Source of the DNA: Glandiceps talaboti
Taxonomy: Eukaryota > Hemichordata > Enteropneusta > Spengelidae
Length of the DNA stretch: 64,000 nt
Assembly: GCF_964340395.1 (NCBI RefSeq)
Contig: NC_135563.1
Coordinates: 22,504,809 to 22,568,808, forward strand
Direction: 5' to 3'
Both the position numbers and the translations under genes were made by a program. Under the pieces are notes generated by a model. It did not search any database. It was given only the letters and a program-made list of their open reading frames with translations, and was not told the DNA's origin. Below are positions 40,445 to 54,300 of the stretch, one piece after another (the stretch's first letter is position 1; every line of letters starts with the position of its first letter).

Positions 40445-43232
40445 TTATGCTTTGCTGGTTGTAGCAACCGTTCCACCGTGCAGGTCAGCCACTAACTGCG
40501 TACTGCTTAACGCTAACTTCATTTTCTTCAACATTTCTTGATTCTACAAGTGATGATAGCAAAACAAATTACGTCTCCAGTTATTTGAAGGGATAAAACA
40601 TGTTGTTTTGTATAAACGTAAGGAATGAATTGTTAACCAATTTCTGTGGGCTGATAGGCGAATAAGCTTACATTGGGAGATTTATATCTGTATTCCATAT
40701 GTCATCGCTAGATTATAATTAAAACCGTCATGACTAAATTTAGGAGATATGAATTTAATTTGTTGGAATAATCCACAACCAGAAGAGATAACTCGTGACT
40801 GTATTAATGTATCATAATACATTTCAAGGGCCCGTCCTAATATTATATGTCATACATTTACTGTCATAGTGCATGTTAGGAAAATGTTGTATTTCTCGCC
40901 AAAAACGACACAAGAAAGTCTACTGCACAATAAACATGACATGACAATTAGTACAATATAGGTATTGTAAGCAGCATTTCTTAAACTACACCTTCAATAT
41001 TTATTGTTAATACTGCGAAATTTTATGAAATGTCAATCATCATTTTTATCTAGTAGTGCATTAAAAGAAGAGTCGGTAAACACTTGTAATAATGTCATTG
41101 TAAGATTCGACTTACAGTTTGAATCTTGTCAGACAGCTCTTGTTTGGCTTTGCGTTCACGAGTACTATCACTTCCTTTGAAATCTCCAGCTAAGAAATTC
41201 CGTTTAGTGGATGACTTTGAAAGTGTTTGCTCTTTAGACATCACAATTATCTGAAAGACAGAAAAAACACATACTACACATTTTTAAGTCACACGCTTGA
41301 TAACACATACTATTCCGTACACAGACAAATTTATTATGCTTGGGACTATGTCCTCTTTAATCGCATTTGGAATCTATGCGCCTATATTTTTGTTCGTATA
41401 TGCGAGTCGTCGTAACCTTTTAATACCTGGGACAGATAAGTTTCCGCCACCTTTCAACCAAGCCGTAATCTGTCTGTCTGTCTGTCTGTCAGGCTGTCTG
41501 TCTTTAAACGTTCTGCGAAGTGGCTGCCTTTCTCCGAATGACTACATGACTCACTCACTCACTCACTCACTCACTCACTCACTCACTCACTCACTCACTC
41601 ACTCACTCACTCACTCACTCACTCACTCACTCACTCACTCACTCACTCACTCACTCACTCACTCACTCACTCACTCACTCACTCACTCACTCACTCACTC
41701 ACTCACTCACTCACTCACTCACTCACTCACTCACCTACCCAACCAACCAACCAACCAACCAACCTGAACACCCATCTACCTGCGTATTTATTTATATACC
41801 ATCTTAAGTTCCCCTGTTTCCTCTCTCCCTTACACATTGGCGTGTAGACACGCGCACACACAAAGATATAAATTGCACATATATAAGACCACTAACCTTT
41901 GGCACATAGACCAAACTCAGCACAGTAGCGTTGACGATCAAGATAGCGCCACCAACGACCAAGAAGACAGCATTTACATTTGTCTGCATCACTATGCCGA
42001 CAGGTGTTGCAATTATACAAGTTACTACGGTAAGATAGACTGACAGTGCGATGTATGGACCTAGAAAAGTGACCACCATTGTTTATTTTGGTGATTTTAG
42101 GATTGGTCAAATTTTGCTGGGTAAGGGGGGGGGGTGTTTTGAAGGAGTAGTATCTTATATAGCTAACTTTTTTTGTTCTAAAGTTGCTACGCACGTCGGA
42201 ATTATGAAGACAGCGTAGGTGTGTTAATCTTAAACAGAAATTCGCAGATAGCTAAAACCTGATAGATGGCCATGGACGACAAATGGAATTCGACACACTG
42301 TATGATTGGAAATGCAGCTAATCCAAACTTACTGTCATTCAGCTCGCTGACTTCTACACTACGAGTTTTCCAAGCAAGTAATGTCCCAAACATGAACAAA
42401 ATCGACTTGTACACCAAGACAGCAAGAAAGAAATACAGCTGGTATTCGGACGAACACAGCTTTGCTACTTGTGTAGTCATTATCTCTAGTGGTGGTTTCG
42501 ATAGATCCATCTATTGGTGAAAATATAAGTATTTATTTGGGGACTTAATATTTAATCAGTAAAACTGATGTAATGGCCTGGAGAATAAGAAATATAACCT
42601 CCACACTTTATTGTTTTTAATTACGCCTTCTCTTACTATTTTCCATTTTCCACTCGGTTGTAAACGTTTCCTGGCATGGCGATTGGCTATGGTAGTGTTA
42701 CCTTTAATATGTCTATGTATTGTTTATCTGTAGCTATATTGACGAAAATACCACTAAAATTCTGAAAGTAGCACATTCTTACCGATGATTCTAGGGAAAA
42801 TGACTCCAGAGACGTAGTATCGACGACAAGTCTTGCGACAAGAATAGCAACATCTACAGCTACCAGAAGCAAAATGAAAAGAATCAGTTTCCCATCTTCT
42901 AAATTCTGTAGGAAAAGAAAAGGAGAGGAATCCTCTGATATCAACTAATGACAGAGACATCGCCAATAAACGTTTGGGTTGACATTTAACCATGACTGTC
43001 AAGGTCAGTATGGAAAGTGTGAACACAAAGTTCACACTCAATAATGATGTAGAATTTTAAATTAATTGAGTCCGTTTGCTGGGAGATTTTTGACGACAAC
43101 TGACAATCAAAACATTAAAGTTCACAATTTGAAAACGACCCAGGATGCAAAATAACCTCTTCTGAACTATTGCAATTTCATTCGTTTGGAGGTAGTTTTG
43201 TTTTGAACTGCACGCATACACACATAGACATA

Positions 43233-43323
<91 letters not shown>

Positions 43324-46300
43324 AAATTGGACTTACTTTGACTGTTTTCATTTTCCTGAGGGCGGTATTGAAAATAACATGTACACGATATGTCTTGGCA
43401 AACAAGGCTCCAAATCCAAGAGACAGTCCAATCCAGATGCATCCTTCGCGAACCTACAAATATGTATAATGTACGAGTAATTTAGAAAGAAGATAATTAT
43501 ACAAAGAATGAAGTAAATTTGTTATATATAATCATTTACACTGACCCTTGAAATTAAACACTCAAATTTTATCAAAAAAGAAATATCTTAAAGTGGTTTG
43601 TGCAAACTGGTCGTAAGGCAGTCTTTAGGGTTTTCAATCAAAGGTTAATGTACACACACATCACCATTTTTTTTCATTTTTGTGCGTGCTGTTTTAAATT
43701 GGTTGATTTTGTATTAACCATGACTTCAACAATAGTAGATTTTTCGGTTCCAAGATGCATTGCGCGAGGAGGACTGCTTTTATGTTGTTACAGTTAGTCT
43801 TGTTTTGTCTACTACATTTGAAATAATATTTTTTTTATCAGGAAATGATGGAAAGACATACTGACCTCTTTGATTATGTGATTTTATATTTAAAAAAGAC
43901 TAAACGCCATCAATGATAGAGAGGGATTTTACAGGTAGACCCAGGGTACAGTCAGGTGACAACCATCCCCCTGAGAAGTGCGTGCAAACCCCTCAGCGCG
44001 TACACAATACACGGTAGTGTATCTTGGAACCGGTAACAGGTCTATTGCGTGGATGGGTAAATTAGAAATTCAATAGTTTTAGCAAGTTTATGAAAAGTTG
44101 AAGTTTCTGAAAACACTTCTTTAAGAGTTCATTTCCGCGCAATATTAAGTTGTGTCAATTTAGCATATCATTTCAATAATAAAGTTGGTTTGTGGAAAAA
44201 AGAACGGGTGAACAAAAATAAGTGGGGGACAAAATATGAAGTTCTCGTACATGAGATCTGAGCAAGACATTACTTCAATTGATCTAAATCGAAGTGGAAG
44301 AAACATGTATTACATTTTTAAAAATCTGAAAAACCTAATTCGTCCAATGTTGATGGTTATTTGGGTTATGTTTACTACTTGCGTAATGCCAAGCGGATTG
44401 ATTTACCTGACAAATCACTGGCATCATCACTAGTGGTACACTAGATAAATCAACCCCAAACAGGACTACACCGAGATTGAGAAAAAGACAACCAATCGGA
44501 ATAAATATGGTTACCATGGCACTGCTTATTCTCATCACTCTATAAAAGAATAAATATTTAAACAGAATTTGATTCTACGTAAAAGTGTGAACATATTTGA
44601 TGTTTTAACCATTAAAGTAAAGTACATAGACATGCTTTCCAAAATTGATTTATCTTTGTCAATGTCATGAATATACAAGTCAAACGATATTGTATAAAAT
44701 GTAGCTATTGCAGAAGCTAATTCCTTTATTCAAATGAAACAGTAACGTCACGGAAAGACATCGTGACAGCTGTACCTATACATTGCATTCGTACCTGTTG
44801 TTTCTGTAGACAATACTCATTCCAATCAAACCTATTGCCATCAACACTTCAATCGTTGTCAGAGAATAAATAACCCAAATGTATACATCTGACAATGTAA
44901 GAATGTTTTCTACATAAGTCACGCCATCTACAGGTGGAGTACCTCCTGTATGTGAAATTGGTAAATTTAAACATGTCAGTCAGTCTAATACATCTTATCT
45001 TGAAGTGTCAATAGTTTCCAATTGCATCTCCCTTTACCGTCATCCCTTGAGGCACTACTTTGGTTATATATAGCACGCCACCACATGAAGATAAATTGTC
45101 ATTTACTCATTGAGCAATAAGAAAACTCTTTATAATATACCGGTAAAAGCAAGCGTCACCTTTGAGATTATGGGCGCGGTCAGGATACCTATTATATTAT
45201 ATACCTGTAAATTGTCAATTGCCAACGGTTAGGTTAGCAAAATGGAGGCTTTTTGCTAGTATTAGCATGAGTACTTGTTCATTTACTGCGGCCTTCAAAT
45301 ATCAATGAATTTACCTCAGCTTCCAGCTTTGGATTTTGGCTTAACATTTGAATATTCATATGTCGTACTAGTAAGTATTTCAATGATATAACAGACACTT
45401 ACATGCATATGGAACTTTACATACAGACATTCATTGAAATAACTAATATTGACGTTTTGCAACGAAAAACTTCAACGCTGTCATTGGTAAGATGAAACTA
45501 TTGAGAAGTATGGTGAAGTTTCAAGTATTCATTTAAACTTATAAACTTCTAATTTCACAGAGTAATTGCATGATTAGGTCAAATCATAAAACCGTTGAAT
45601 ATTTCGGAGGAAGGTCTGTCATTAACAGCATATGGTCTGACAGCAAATTGATAAGTGAGGAGTGTATTAGAGGTTATGGCTAACTCCAAGTAAGGAATGA
45701 ATCATTGAACCAAATCTGTCTACATCTGTTTGTGATTTCTTTGAATCTATGACACAACCTTAATTGACACATTTCCTATCATTGGTGGCTGAAGAAAAAA
45801 GTTGCATGTTGCAAAAACTATGACCGCTATCATATCGCTTCTTATTGGACAATGATATCCAAAGTACAAGAGGTGTATTGGAAATAGTGAACATTGAAAT
45901 CAACGTTAATGGCTTACCTGCCCATTTGAAATCAACAGGCCCATAGTTGCATGACATTTCGTCTGCCAGAATATCATACGAACATACAGTCACTTCTGTT
46001 TCATCTAATAAATATATAAAACTGTTGAATTTGCTGTTAAGACGTTGAGGTAGCTGAACAACCCGTGTTCTTGTATTCATCAGAGATTTGAATTTACCAC
46101 GAATTGCAGATATTGTACATTTTACGTGCTCACTTTTTGCCTAGAATTGAAATCTGGTGACTAGTGAATCGCACTACATTGTAAGGAACATTCTGTGACA
46201 AATTTATAGTGCCAATCAAACAGATTGTGTAATTTTACAATGTAAAATAAATATTTTTTTGAGGGAGGCGTAAAGAGCCCTTGAACAACATAGGAAGTCA

Positions 46301-47310
46301 TTCTTGAGATGACGATAGTAACATCATTTGACCTTTGACTCTTCAAGTCACCTGGTTTGACGAGACTATAAAGACACCTTTTTGCACCTACCCTGGAGTT
46401 GCTCAATTGCATTCGGAGCATAACGGAGACCATTTTCACCAAAGGATATTCTTCCCTGTATTGTGACAGGAAAAGTGATAATGCGGTTCAGGATATGAAC
46501 GTTGATGTAGATAACAATATATCAGTTAACAATTTGTTTTTCATAGTAACAAAGTGTTCGTGAAAGTATTGTATAGACAGGTAGACATCGCCGCCATCTT
46601 GGATCAAAGTAGGAAGCATTGCTGACATTAAAGTATGCGCCTTTGAGGCAGTAAACAATACACACCCCCCGTTACGATAACCCCTCCTCCCTATTTGTTT
46701 TCTAATTTTCACACTATTGTTATATGAAAGTAAAGATCCAGTAAGCTGAAACGATAGTGATACATATGACGTAATATTATTAGACATGGGAATTCAGACC
46801 TTCAATAATTAATAAATGTTTTAACTCCTGACTCTTACTAACAACATACCGTCATTCCATGAACTACAAGTGTCCTCGTCTCCTCCCACACGAGATGTGC
46901 AATATCGGAATCGTTATACATGAACTCGTGTATTCGTTTTCCGTTCTTACTATGCCGCAGAATGTTGTCAGCCGAGTTGAGTGCCAAGGCTATAGTCCAT
47001 ATCATATCATATGAATAGGCATTATAGGAATAGGATTCCAAAATGCTTGCACGGAATGCTTTGTAGAAGTTCATTTCTTCCTCATTTGGTGGCTATCGAA
47101 AGGATAGGATAAAAGCTTTGAAATATCTACATATTTTGAACACTTATGTGAAAATGTGTATCTTTAAATACATTTTAAGTACATATCCTAACCGAGCCGA
47201 TTCGCGTTGTCATTTCGTACGCTAAGATATACAAGAGTAAGCTTTTATTAAGTAAGTAAATTAATATACAAGCTAGAACGTCTGTAAAGAAAAAGCACTA
47301 GTTAAGTTTG

Positions 47311-47382
<72 letters not shown>

Positions 47383-47385
47383 GCC

Positions 47386-47438
<53 letters not shown>

Positions 47439-50400
47439 GCTCTATTGTCTATCTTTTTATATCTGTCAATCTTCGTTTGTAAAATCTAGTTACATTCCTA
47501 CTCACTTTTCCAGTAAAGTTGACGATTTCGACATTGTCAGTGACAGGGAATGGATCCAGTCCAATGTACCCCTTTGTAACATTATCCATTTCTTCAGGTG
47601 TGCAGTCCGTCGGCGCTTTCCTCCACCAATGTGTATAATACCATCCGGGCATAATGTAGACATATTTCGGCCCATACATCCCTTGTTTGTATGCCTATGA
47701 CAAGAATCATTACCACTACTATGAACTATGACCCAAGATAGGTTAATTGTGGTCATGGTCACCATCAAAAATTTGTTACATGGGTCTAAATATTAACGTC
47801 CAGATGAAGTTTTCATAGTTTGCTCTGGAAAAAAACTTTGCACAATAACCTGCAACCACCCGTAATTGGGTGGATGGGTTGTAAAAAAGGACGATTTCAT
47901 ATCAAACGTGAGACCCCCTACGAAGATAAATAAATGATTTGATCCACTTGTTGAAAATTTGACTGCCCCCTTACTTAGGACACGAATTTTCTGAAAATGA
48001 CAAAAAGGGGAAATCGTCTCAAAGATCCTCCTCTGTGTGAAAAAATACTGCTATTTCTTAAAATTCCATTTATCTTCAACATATCTTCCATCAGCCAAAT
48101 AACAAAGAGGAAATATATACAATCGTTGTTTCTTACAGTGTTTTCACAGAACCATATTTCAGGAAAAATGTCACCAAAAACCTGTGTTTAAATGTTTTCC
48201 AAAGACGACAGTGCTTAAATCAGTTACATTTTTGTTAGTCAATGGTCATTCACTACTGTGAAAGATAATAGCACTCACCTTGTATGCTCTATCCTATAAC
48301 ATGTAAACCCATTCTAGCCCTGATTGATAAAAAGACACTAACCACTCTACTCATCTAGGTGTATAGACAGTTACACGTTAGGGTGCCACAACAATATTGC
48401 TATTCAGTCGATACGTTTTCAAGATCTCTGCTTGCATTATTATTAATAAATGATGCTTACCGCACAGAGGAGATTGGCAGATGCCGGTTTATGCAGGCCA
48501 AGAAATGTGATCCTTGTATCGAAGCTCTGAAATATTGGAGGAATACACCTATACATATTTGAAGACAGCTAAGACGGTTTTTGTAATTCAAGAGTAATCA
48601 TTAGTGTTTGATATTTGATAAATCATTAAAGGGGCCATATGGATGACAAATTTGGGATTTATTTTGGATTTTTTTTTATTCATTAAGCAACTCTGCAAAA
48701 AGCTAGAAAGCGACGTTATTGTTCGTAAAATAAACATTTAAAATTATTTGTAAGAATTTAGCATGATACATTTTGGGGAACCAAAGTATACAATGTCGTT
48801 GTAGTTCAAATAGCCCCCAATGACCGAAACGCTTGAAACAGATGAATTTGACATTGATTTCATAAAGTATACATCCAGATGGTACACTCCATCCATTTGA
48901 ATAAATTATTTCTCCGTAATAATAACCCTCTAAGATATAAAAGTAGTCAGAATGTCAAGTCGTTTTTGTAATCACAGATATGAAATATAAGAATATAATA
49001 AAAATACAATTAATATATTCTTTGGCAATATTGGACTTCTCTGTGATTAAAGTAGCGATGTCTTTACCTTCAAAACTCGAATGACATCATCAGCGTTGTC
49101 GGATTTCAGAGATGACACTGATAGGACAGTGACGTTATCATCTTCTAGTAGTCTGATTAACGTTAGCATGGCCTGGGGAATAGAGAATTTAATTATCTAC
49201 AAATACGTTTACTCGCCTTAGAAATTGCATCATCACCAGTTTATATGTATTGAATGATGGAAGATATGAAGACTTGTTTGAATTATCAATGATTTGTTTT
49301 CTGAATATTGCATTGATTAGGTACAAAGGTTCGTTCAAACCAAGATAATCATCGAAAATCTTCTTCTGTCGTGTTTGCAATGAAATTTACTTGTTTGCCG
49401 TTAGCAGATTTGTCCTATAAAGGCAGATATCAAATATACATAGTCTTATATAAGATTACCGTTTATAATTTGATGTATTTGTGAGTGAGAAATGAAACAT
49501 TTTTCCCTCTATGCAAACCCTTATATTATTACCTATACTAGCACATTATCCATTGTTGAAAATCAAGTTGAATTTGGAAAGTGTGACAGCACTTAACCAT
49601 ATCATATTGATACGAAATATCTCATTTGGCGATGCAGTACTAATCAAGTACTGATGCAGTACTGATTAAGTACCGAACCACAGCCTTATGTACTGCATTT
49701 TGCATACCAATTCAAGTAAAAGTTCATTTGGAGGAAAACAGTACATATGTGTATAATTCTCAATAAAGAATAACAAAAGGCTTATTTGGTATAATATAAA
49801 TTATAATATTATAATATGAATTTACAAAAATTAACTGTAATGCACTAAGCCAATAGTCAATTCACACCGCGTGATGAAAGAAAGCTACTTCAATTTTATA
49901 TTCTGATGTTCTGAAATGTATTAATTGGTTTAATATATGATACTGATTTAAGCATTCTGTACAATTAATATCCGAATCGTTATGACCATATAAAGCTAGA
50001 TACAAAGATTGTTATACTGTGCACGAGCTAAGTTGAACAAAAAAATATGGAATATATACTCTGATCGTTCCACGTCAAGACAACGCATGTCTACGTCATT
50101 GGTTCTGTAGTGACTCGATATCTAAATATGTGCCGATTTTTCTTTAATATTACGAGCGTTGGTATAGTTATGTTATTCTCCAATCGTTTTCTTCGTTCAA
50201 CCGGAACATACTTATAGTGACAAAGACCCCTTAGGTCACTCGTATTTTCCTTGGCAGAACGAGGAAAAATATTGGGAATAACATCTAATTGTTTAGGTTA
50301 TGCCAGCTTACTAAATGCCATTTCGATTCACCGTCTTGGATGACGACAGAAACCTTCTTCCAACCAAAATATCTGACAATCGCTCTTTGTGCTTCTGGCA

Positions 50401-51258
50401 AAATATCCGGATAAATTTGTAAAGTGTAATTATAGATCGCTTTGTTGAAAAGACGTTCTGATAATGCCATTGTTATCTAGAACAAAACAATGAATACGAA
50501 CCAAATGAATGTGGTTAGTAAAAGTGTTTGCAATCGGATCTTACATGTATTCATACATCAACATTCTAGAAAGACCATTTACAAAATCAACATCTAGAAT
50601 AGCGTGAGTGGATTCAACTAGAAAGAATCACTTACAATAATGATAACGAGTAAATATGGCCTATTCACTTCACTGTCAACATTGTTATTCCATTCAATAA
50701 AGCCAGTATGGACGTATTAATTGATCTGCAACGTTGATAAATAGTGAACCAAGAGTTATGTTGTATTTAAAACTCATCAAAACTGCAATCACATCTAAAC
50801 TAAATAAATAAAATAAAGTAATTTAAATGTAATCTGTACATGACCTTTGACCTTATTGTAATTGTAGTACGTTCACACGTCTTTGTGTAATATCTTTATC
50901 TACATTTATTTACATCTATTATGACAAACTGGCTTTCATAATGCGTTTTTTGTTAATTCGGGGGTCTTTTATCGATCCATGTTAAATTAATCATAAAGCA
51001 GAAAGACAATAATGTAAGTATTGCTATCCTAGTAAGCCATACTGTTAAATAACTCACCTCTGGTATATTATAATACGGTCCCAGTCGACATAAATCGAAG
51101 GATGTAGTAGAGAACACTGGTCCCCACATGTATACTATTCTTGACCCTTTGTAGACGAAGTTATACAGCGCATTTAACGCCAAACCAATATTTTCCTGAA
51201 ACATGATGAAAGATATACTATTGTGTGTGTGTTTGTGTGTATGTGTGTATGTGCGCGC

Positions 51259-51302
<44 letters not shown>

Positions 51303-54300
51303 TCTTCATCAACATCAACTTCAGAAATGGAGGTTCAGACCAAGAAATATGATGTATACCTGGCGTGCGAGATCAATTTAAAAATAAATGCATACACATA
51401 GACAAACCTAGATGTCAGTGTCACTGATAGCATTTCTGAATGCATCAGGAGTTGTTTTGTGTACAAAATCGTCAGGAAGATGATTCCAACTTCTGTAAGA
51501 ATACAAATAATAATCGTATTTCGATGCTGGTATGTGATGGGCTAAAGTGTTTTCAGATCGTGAGTGATATGTACTCGATGTTTTGGTTGAAATCAATGTA
51601 CTTAAAGAGAATTGTTGAAAGCAAACAGCTAGGTCAAAAGTTCGTGTTCCTTTCCTGCTAAACAATTATATAATTGCATCATTTGGAATTTCTTCATCTG
51701 GAATTTAGTTTTTATACTTTTTATGCTTGTTTTACATCTTAAGCGACTCTGATCACTGATATAGGCTCAGTTTAATCCAGGTTAAGTTAGTGAAATGATA
51801 AATTCCTTTAATAAGCATATTTTTGAGAGACGCTGGATTTTCCATAGCCATGAGGAGGTTGGCGATATCAACGTAGACTCTGTATCACTAATGAAAAATG
51901 GAGCGTTATAAAAAAAACCTCATAAACTTTAATGTGCTGATTGGTTGTTCAGAAGAGGTTGTCGAAATATAGACAGACTATACATTTCTGATAGCAAACG
52001 GGGATAGCTTTTAAAAGGTGAACAATGATATCAAATCTCTTTACTATCAAGTGAATTTTTAAAGAATTTCAAAATGAAACTTGAGCCTATTTATCATAAA
52101 AGCCTTCCTACAGGCACCATAGATTGCTAAAATGACATGAAAGATTTGGAATTTGGCAGAGATAATTTTAATATTGATAGAAAGAAAGGAGGGGTCGCAT
52201 CAAAGGTTTCTTCGAAGACAAGCAACATAAAGCAGACATTTTATATCTGCAAAAATGTTCTCGAGTCTCAAGGCCTGTCTTTCTTATCACAGCCAGTTGT
52301 AGAGCAGTCCTTCAAGTAACGTCTTGATGTCAAATTCTGGTTTTCAACAACTACAATAATCATGTATATTATTTCGGAAGAACTGTATACAACGCATAAA
52401 CAGATCACTTTTTTGGTTCTAAATTTTCAATTGGGATGATAAATGTTATTCAGCAAATAACTGTGATGTAATTGAAATGACGGTAACAAAAAGACAATGC
52501 GCCCATTTTTTGTTTGAAATTGAAACGTCGTGATGCATTCGTCACAAAAGAACACAGACAACTGAATGAATGGCGAACGACGGCTTTTATCTTCTTCTTT
52601 GTTCAATTGGACATTTTTTTATCATCAGCAAGCCCGGGTCGTACTAAATTATCAATAATGACTAAAAGAAAGTCTTTAAACAACACATGTTATTCATAAA
52701 TTTGTATCGTGAGTGATATTTTGTTTACATTTATCATTACTTGATGGCAAAAAGTCAGTCAAATGCATTATAAGACACTCCGTGGTCACTACTGAGAAAT
52801 ACAGTCAAGAAAGTATGGACTGAAGAGATATCTTTATGAGAAAAGGCGAATAAATGTAATGAATACTAATATATATAACAGTGGAATCGACATTTGTATC
52901 GATTATTTGCCATACATCACTAATCTGTAACGTTAGGAAGACATAATTTCTGGGTTCTACGCAAGATAGTGGGTTCTAGGCAAGGCAGTTGCCCCCGCCC
53001 CTTTGCCCTTGGGCCTACTGCCCCCCTCCCAACCAAAGGACTTACAATGTACCAACATCAACATATATAGTCTACCTAATATGATACATACATACATGAC
53101 GTCACACCATTTCGTTCGAAGGTATTATTTATGGTTCTTTCACATATCTAATGTTGACCTGCAAGACTGCCAAGATTGTCAGTATTAAAGGTGAACCTTA
53201 TTGCTAACTGGGTTTCGTTATCTTTAACTATGAGGCTTATTTTTACTAAGACAAGCCATGCCATTATTTCATTTTTACCTTCCGCAAGAGAAGGTCATAG
53301 TATGGTGATGTGTGTGTAAGTGAGTGTGTACGTGCGTGTGTGTGTGTGATGATAGCAAAGCACATCTTTCCACTATAGCTTGAAGTAGTTTTTAATTTCA
53401 AAATGTGTATAAATAATTAACATTTGCATAATTAATGAAACATGCAAATTAAGAAGTATACCACTTGTGGTAGCTCAGAATTTTATTGTGATTATGTGTA
53501 TAAGATTTTATGCTTTTCCTCTTAGGGCATTCAGTTTACATTTGTGACGGTTTTACATTTTCTGACATATGAATCACTTTGCATGTCAACGTGAACCCCA
53601 TTCTTACCAAACAAAATAATCTGATAAAAGTCTGGTGTTTATCACCTACAACAGTACTATATATGCAATGAGGAAATTGAAAATCAATAAGTAATTATAC
53701 CATGATATGAATCTGCGGGTAAAATTCATTTTTATTTGCTATTTTCTCACTTCATCATTGTCACAAATGATATCAGAAACTATTGGTATTGAGAGTGATT
53801 TTATTTTTCATTTAAGTTTCTATCCATTGATAAAAATGTCAATTATGAATTGTATTTAGTCTCTAACAACGAATTGAAAACTACATTTTCTTCCTTTTAT
53901 AAGAAAAAAAAACATGATTTGGTTGATAAAAGCAAGTCTCGTCGACGATATGATTAAAAGCATCATTGGTTTTTAAATGGTGCAAAATGGCCAAGTCATC
54001 AGTTTCCTTAATATTTATGTCCTGCAAAGGAAAAGCCCCTACTGCTACCATATTTACACGTATCTGTAATGATATGTCCATATTTAAAGATAATTTTGTT
54101 TGGTAATCATTAACATTACACTGCAAGATAGACAAACATTTGAGCAATGTACTGGGAAATACTTGTCATGACATTTTCATGCAAATCCTTGACAATTTGT
54201 TTTGTATAGTATAACATGATCTCCTTTAGGCAAAAAAAATGGGTTGGTTCCAGTTACCCGACCCCATCTAGTTTTTTCACTGCCAATCCTAAATGTTTTC

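Larger units (their letters stand above)
40445..44945 (-). other. Seven-transmembrane and coiled-coil exons of receptor copy 2
   Basis: Exons 10-17. TM1 is in 44795-44945, TM2 in 44407-44539, TM3 in 43337-43453, TM4 in 42783-42905, TM5 in 42333-42510, TM6-7 in 41897-42060. The tail (ERKAKQELSDKIQTNQEML) forms a short predicted coiled coil and ends LHGGTVATTSKA. Confidence 0.8.

Noticed and set aside
43057-43469. Frames of 75-99 codons around the CA repeat
   Set aside because: Low-complexity translations of (CA)n/(GT)n fused to part of receptor exon 12.
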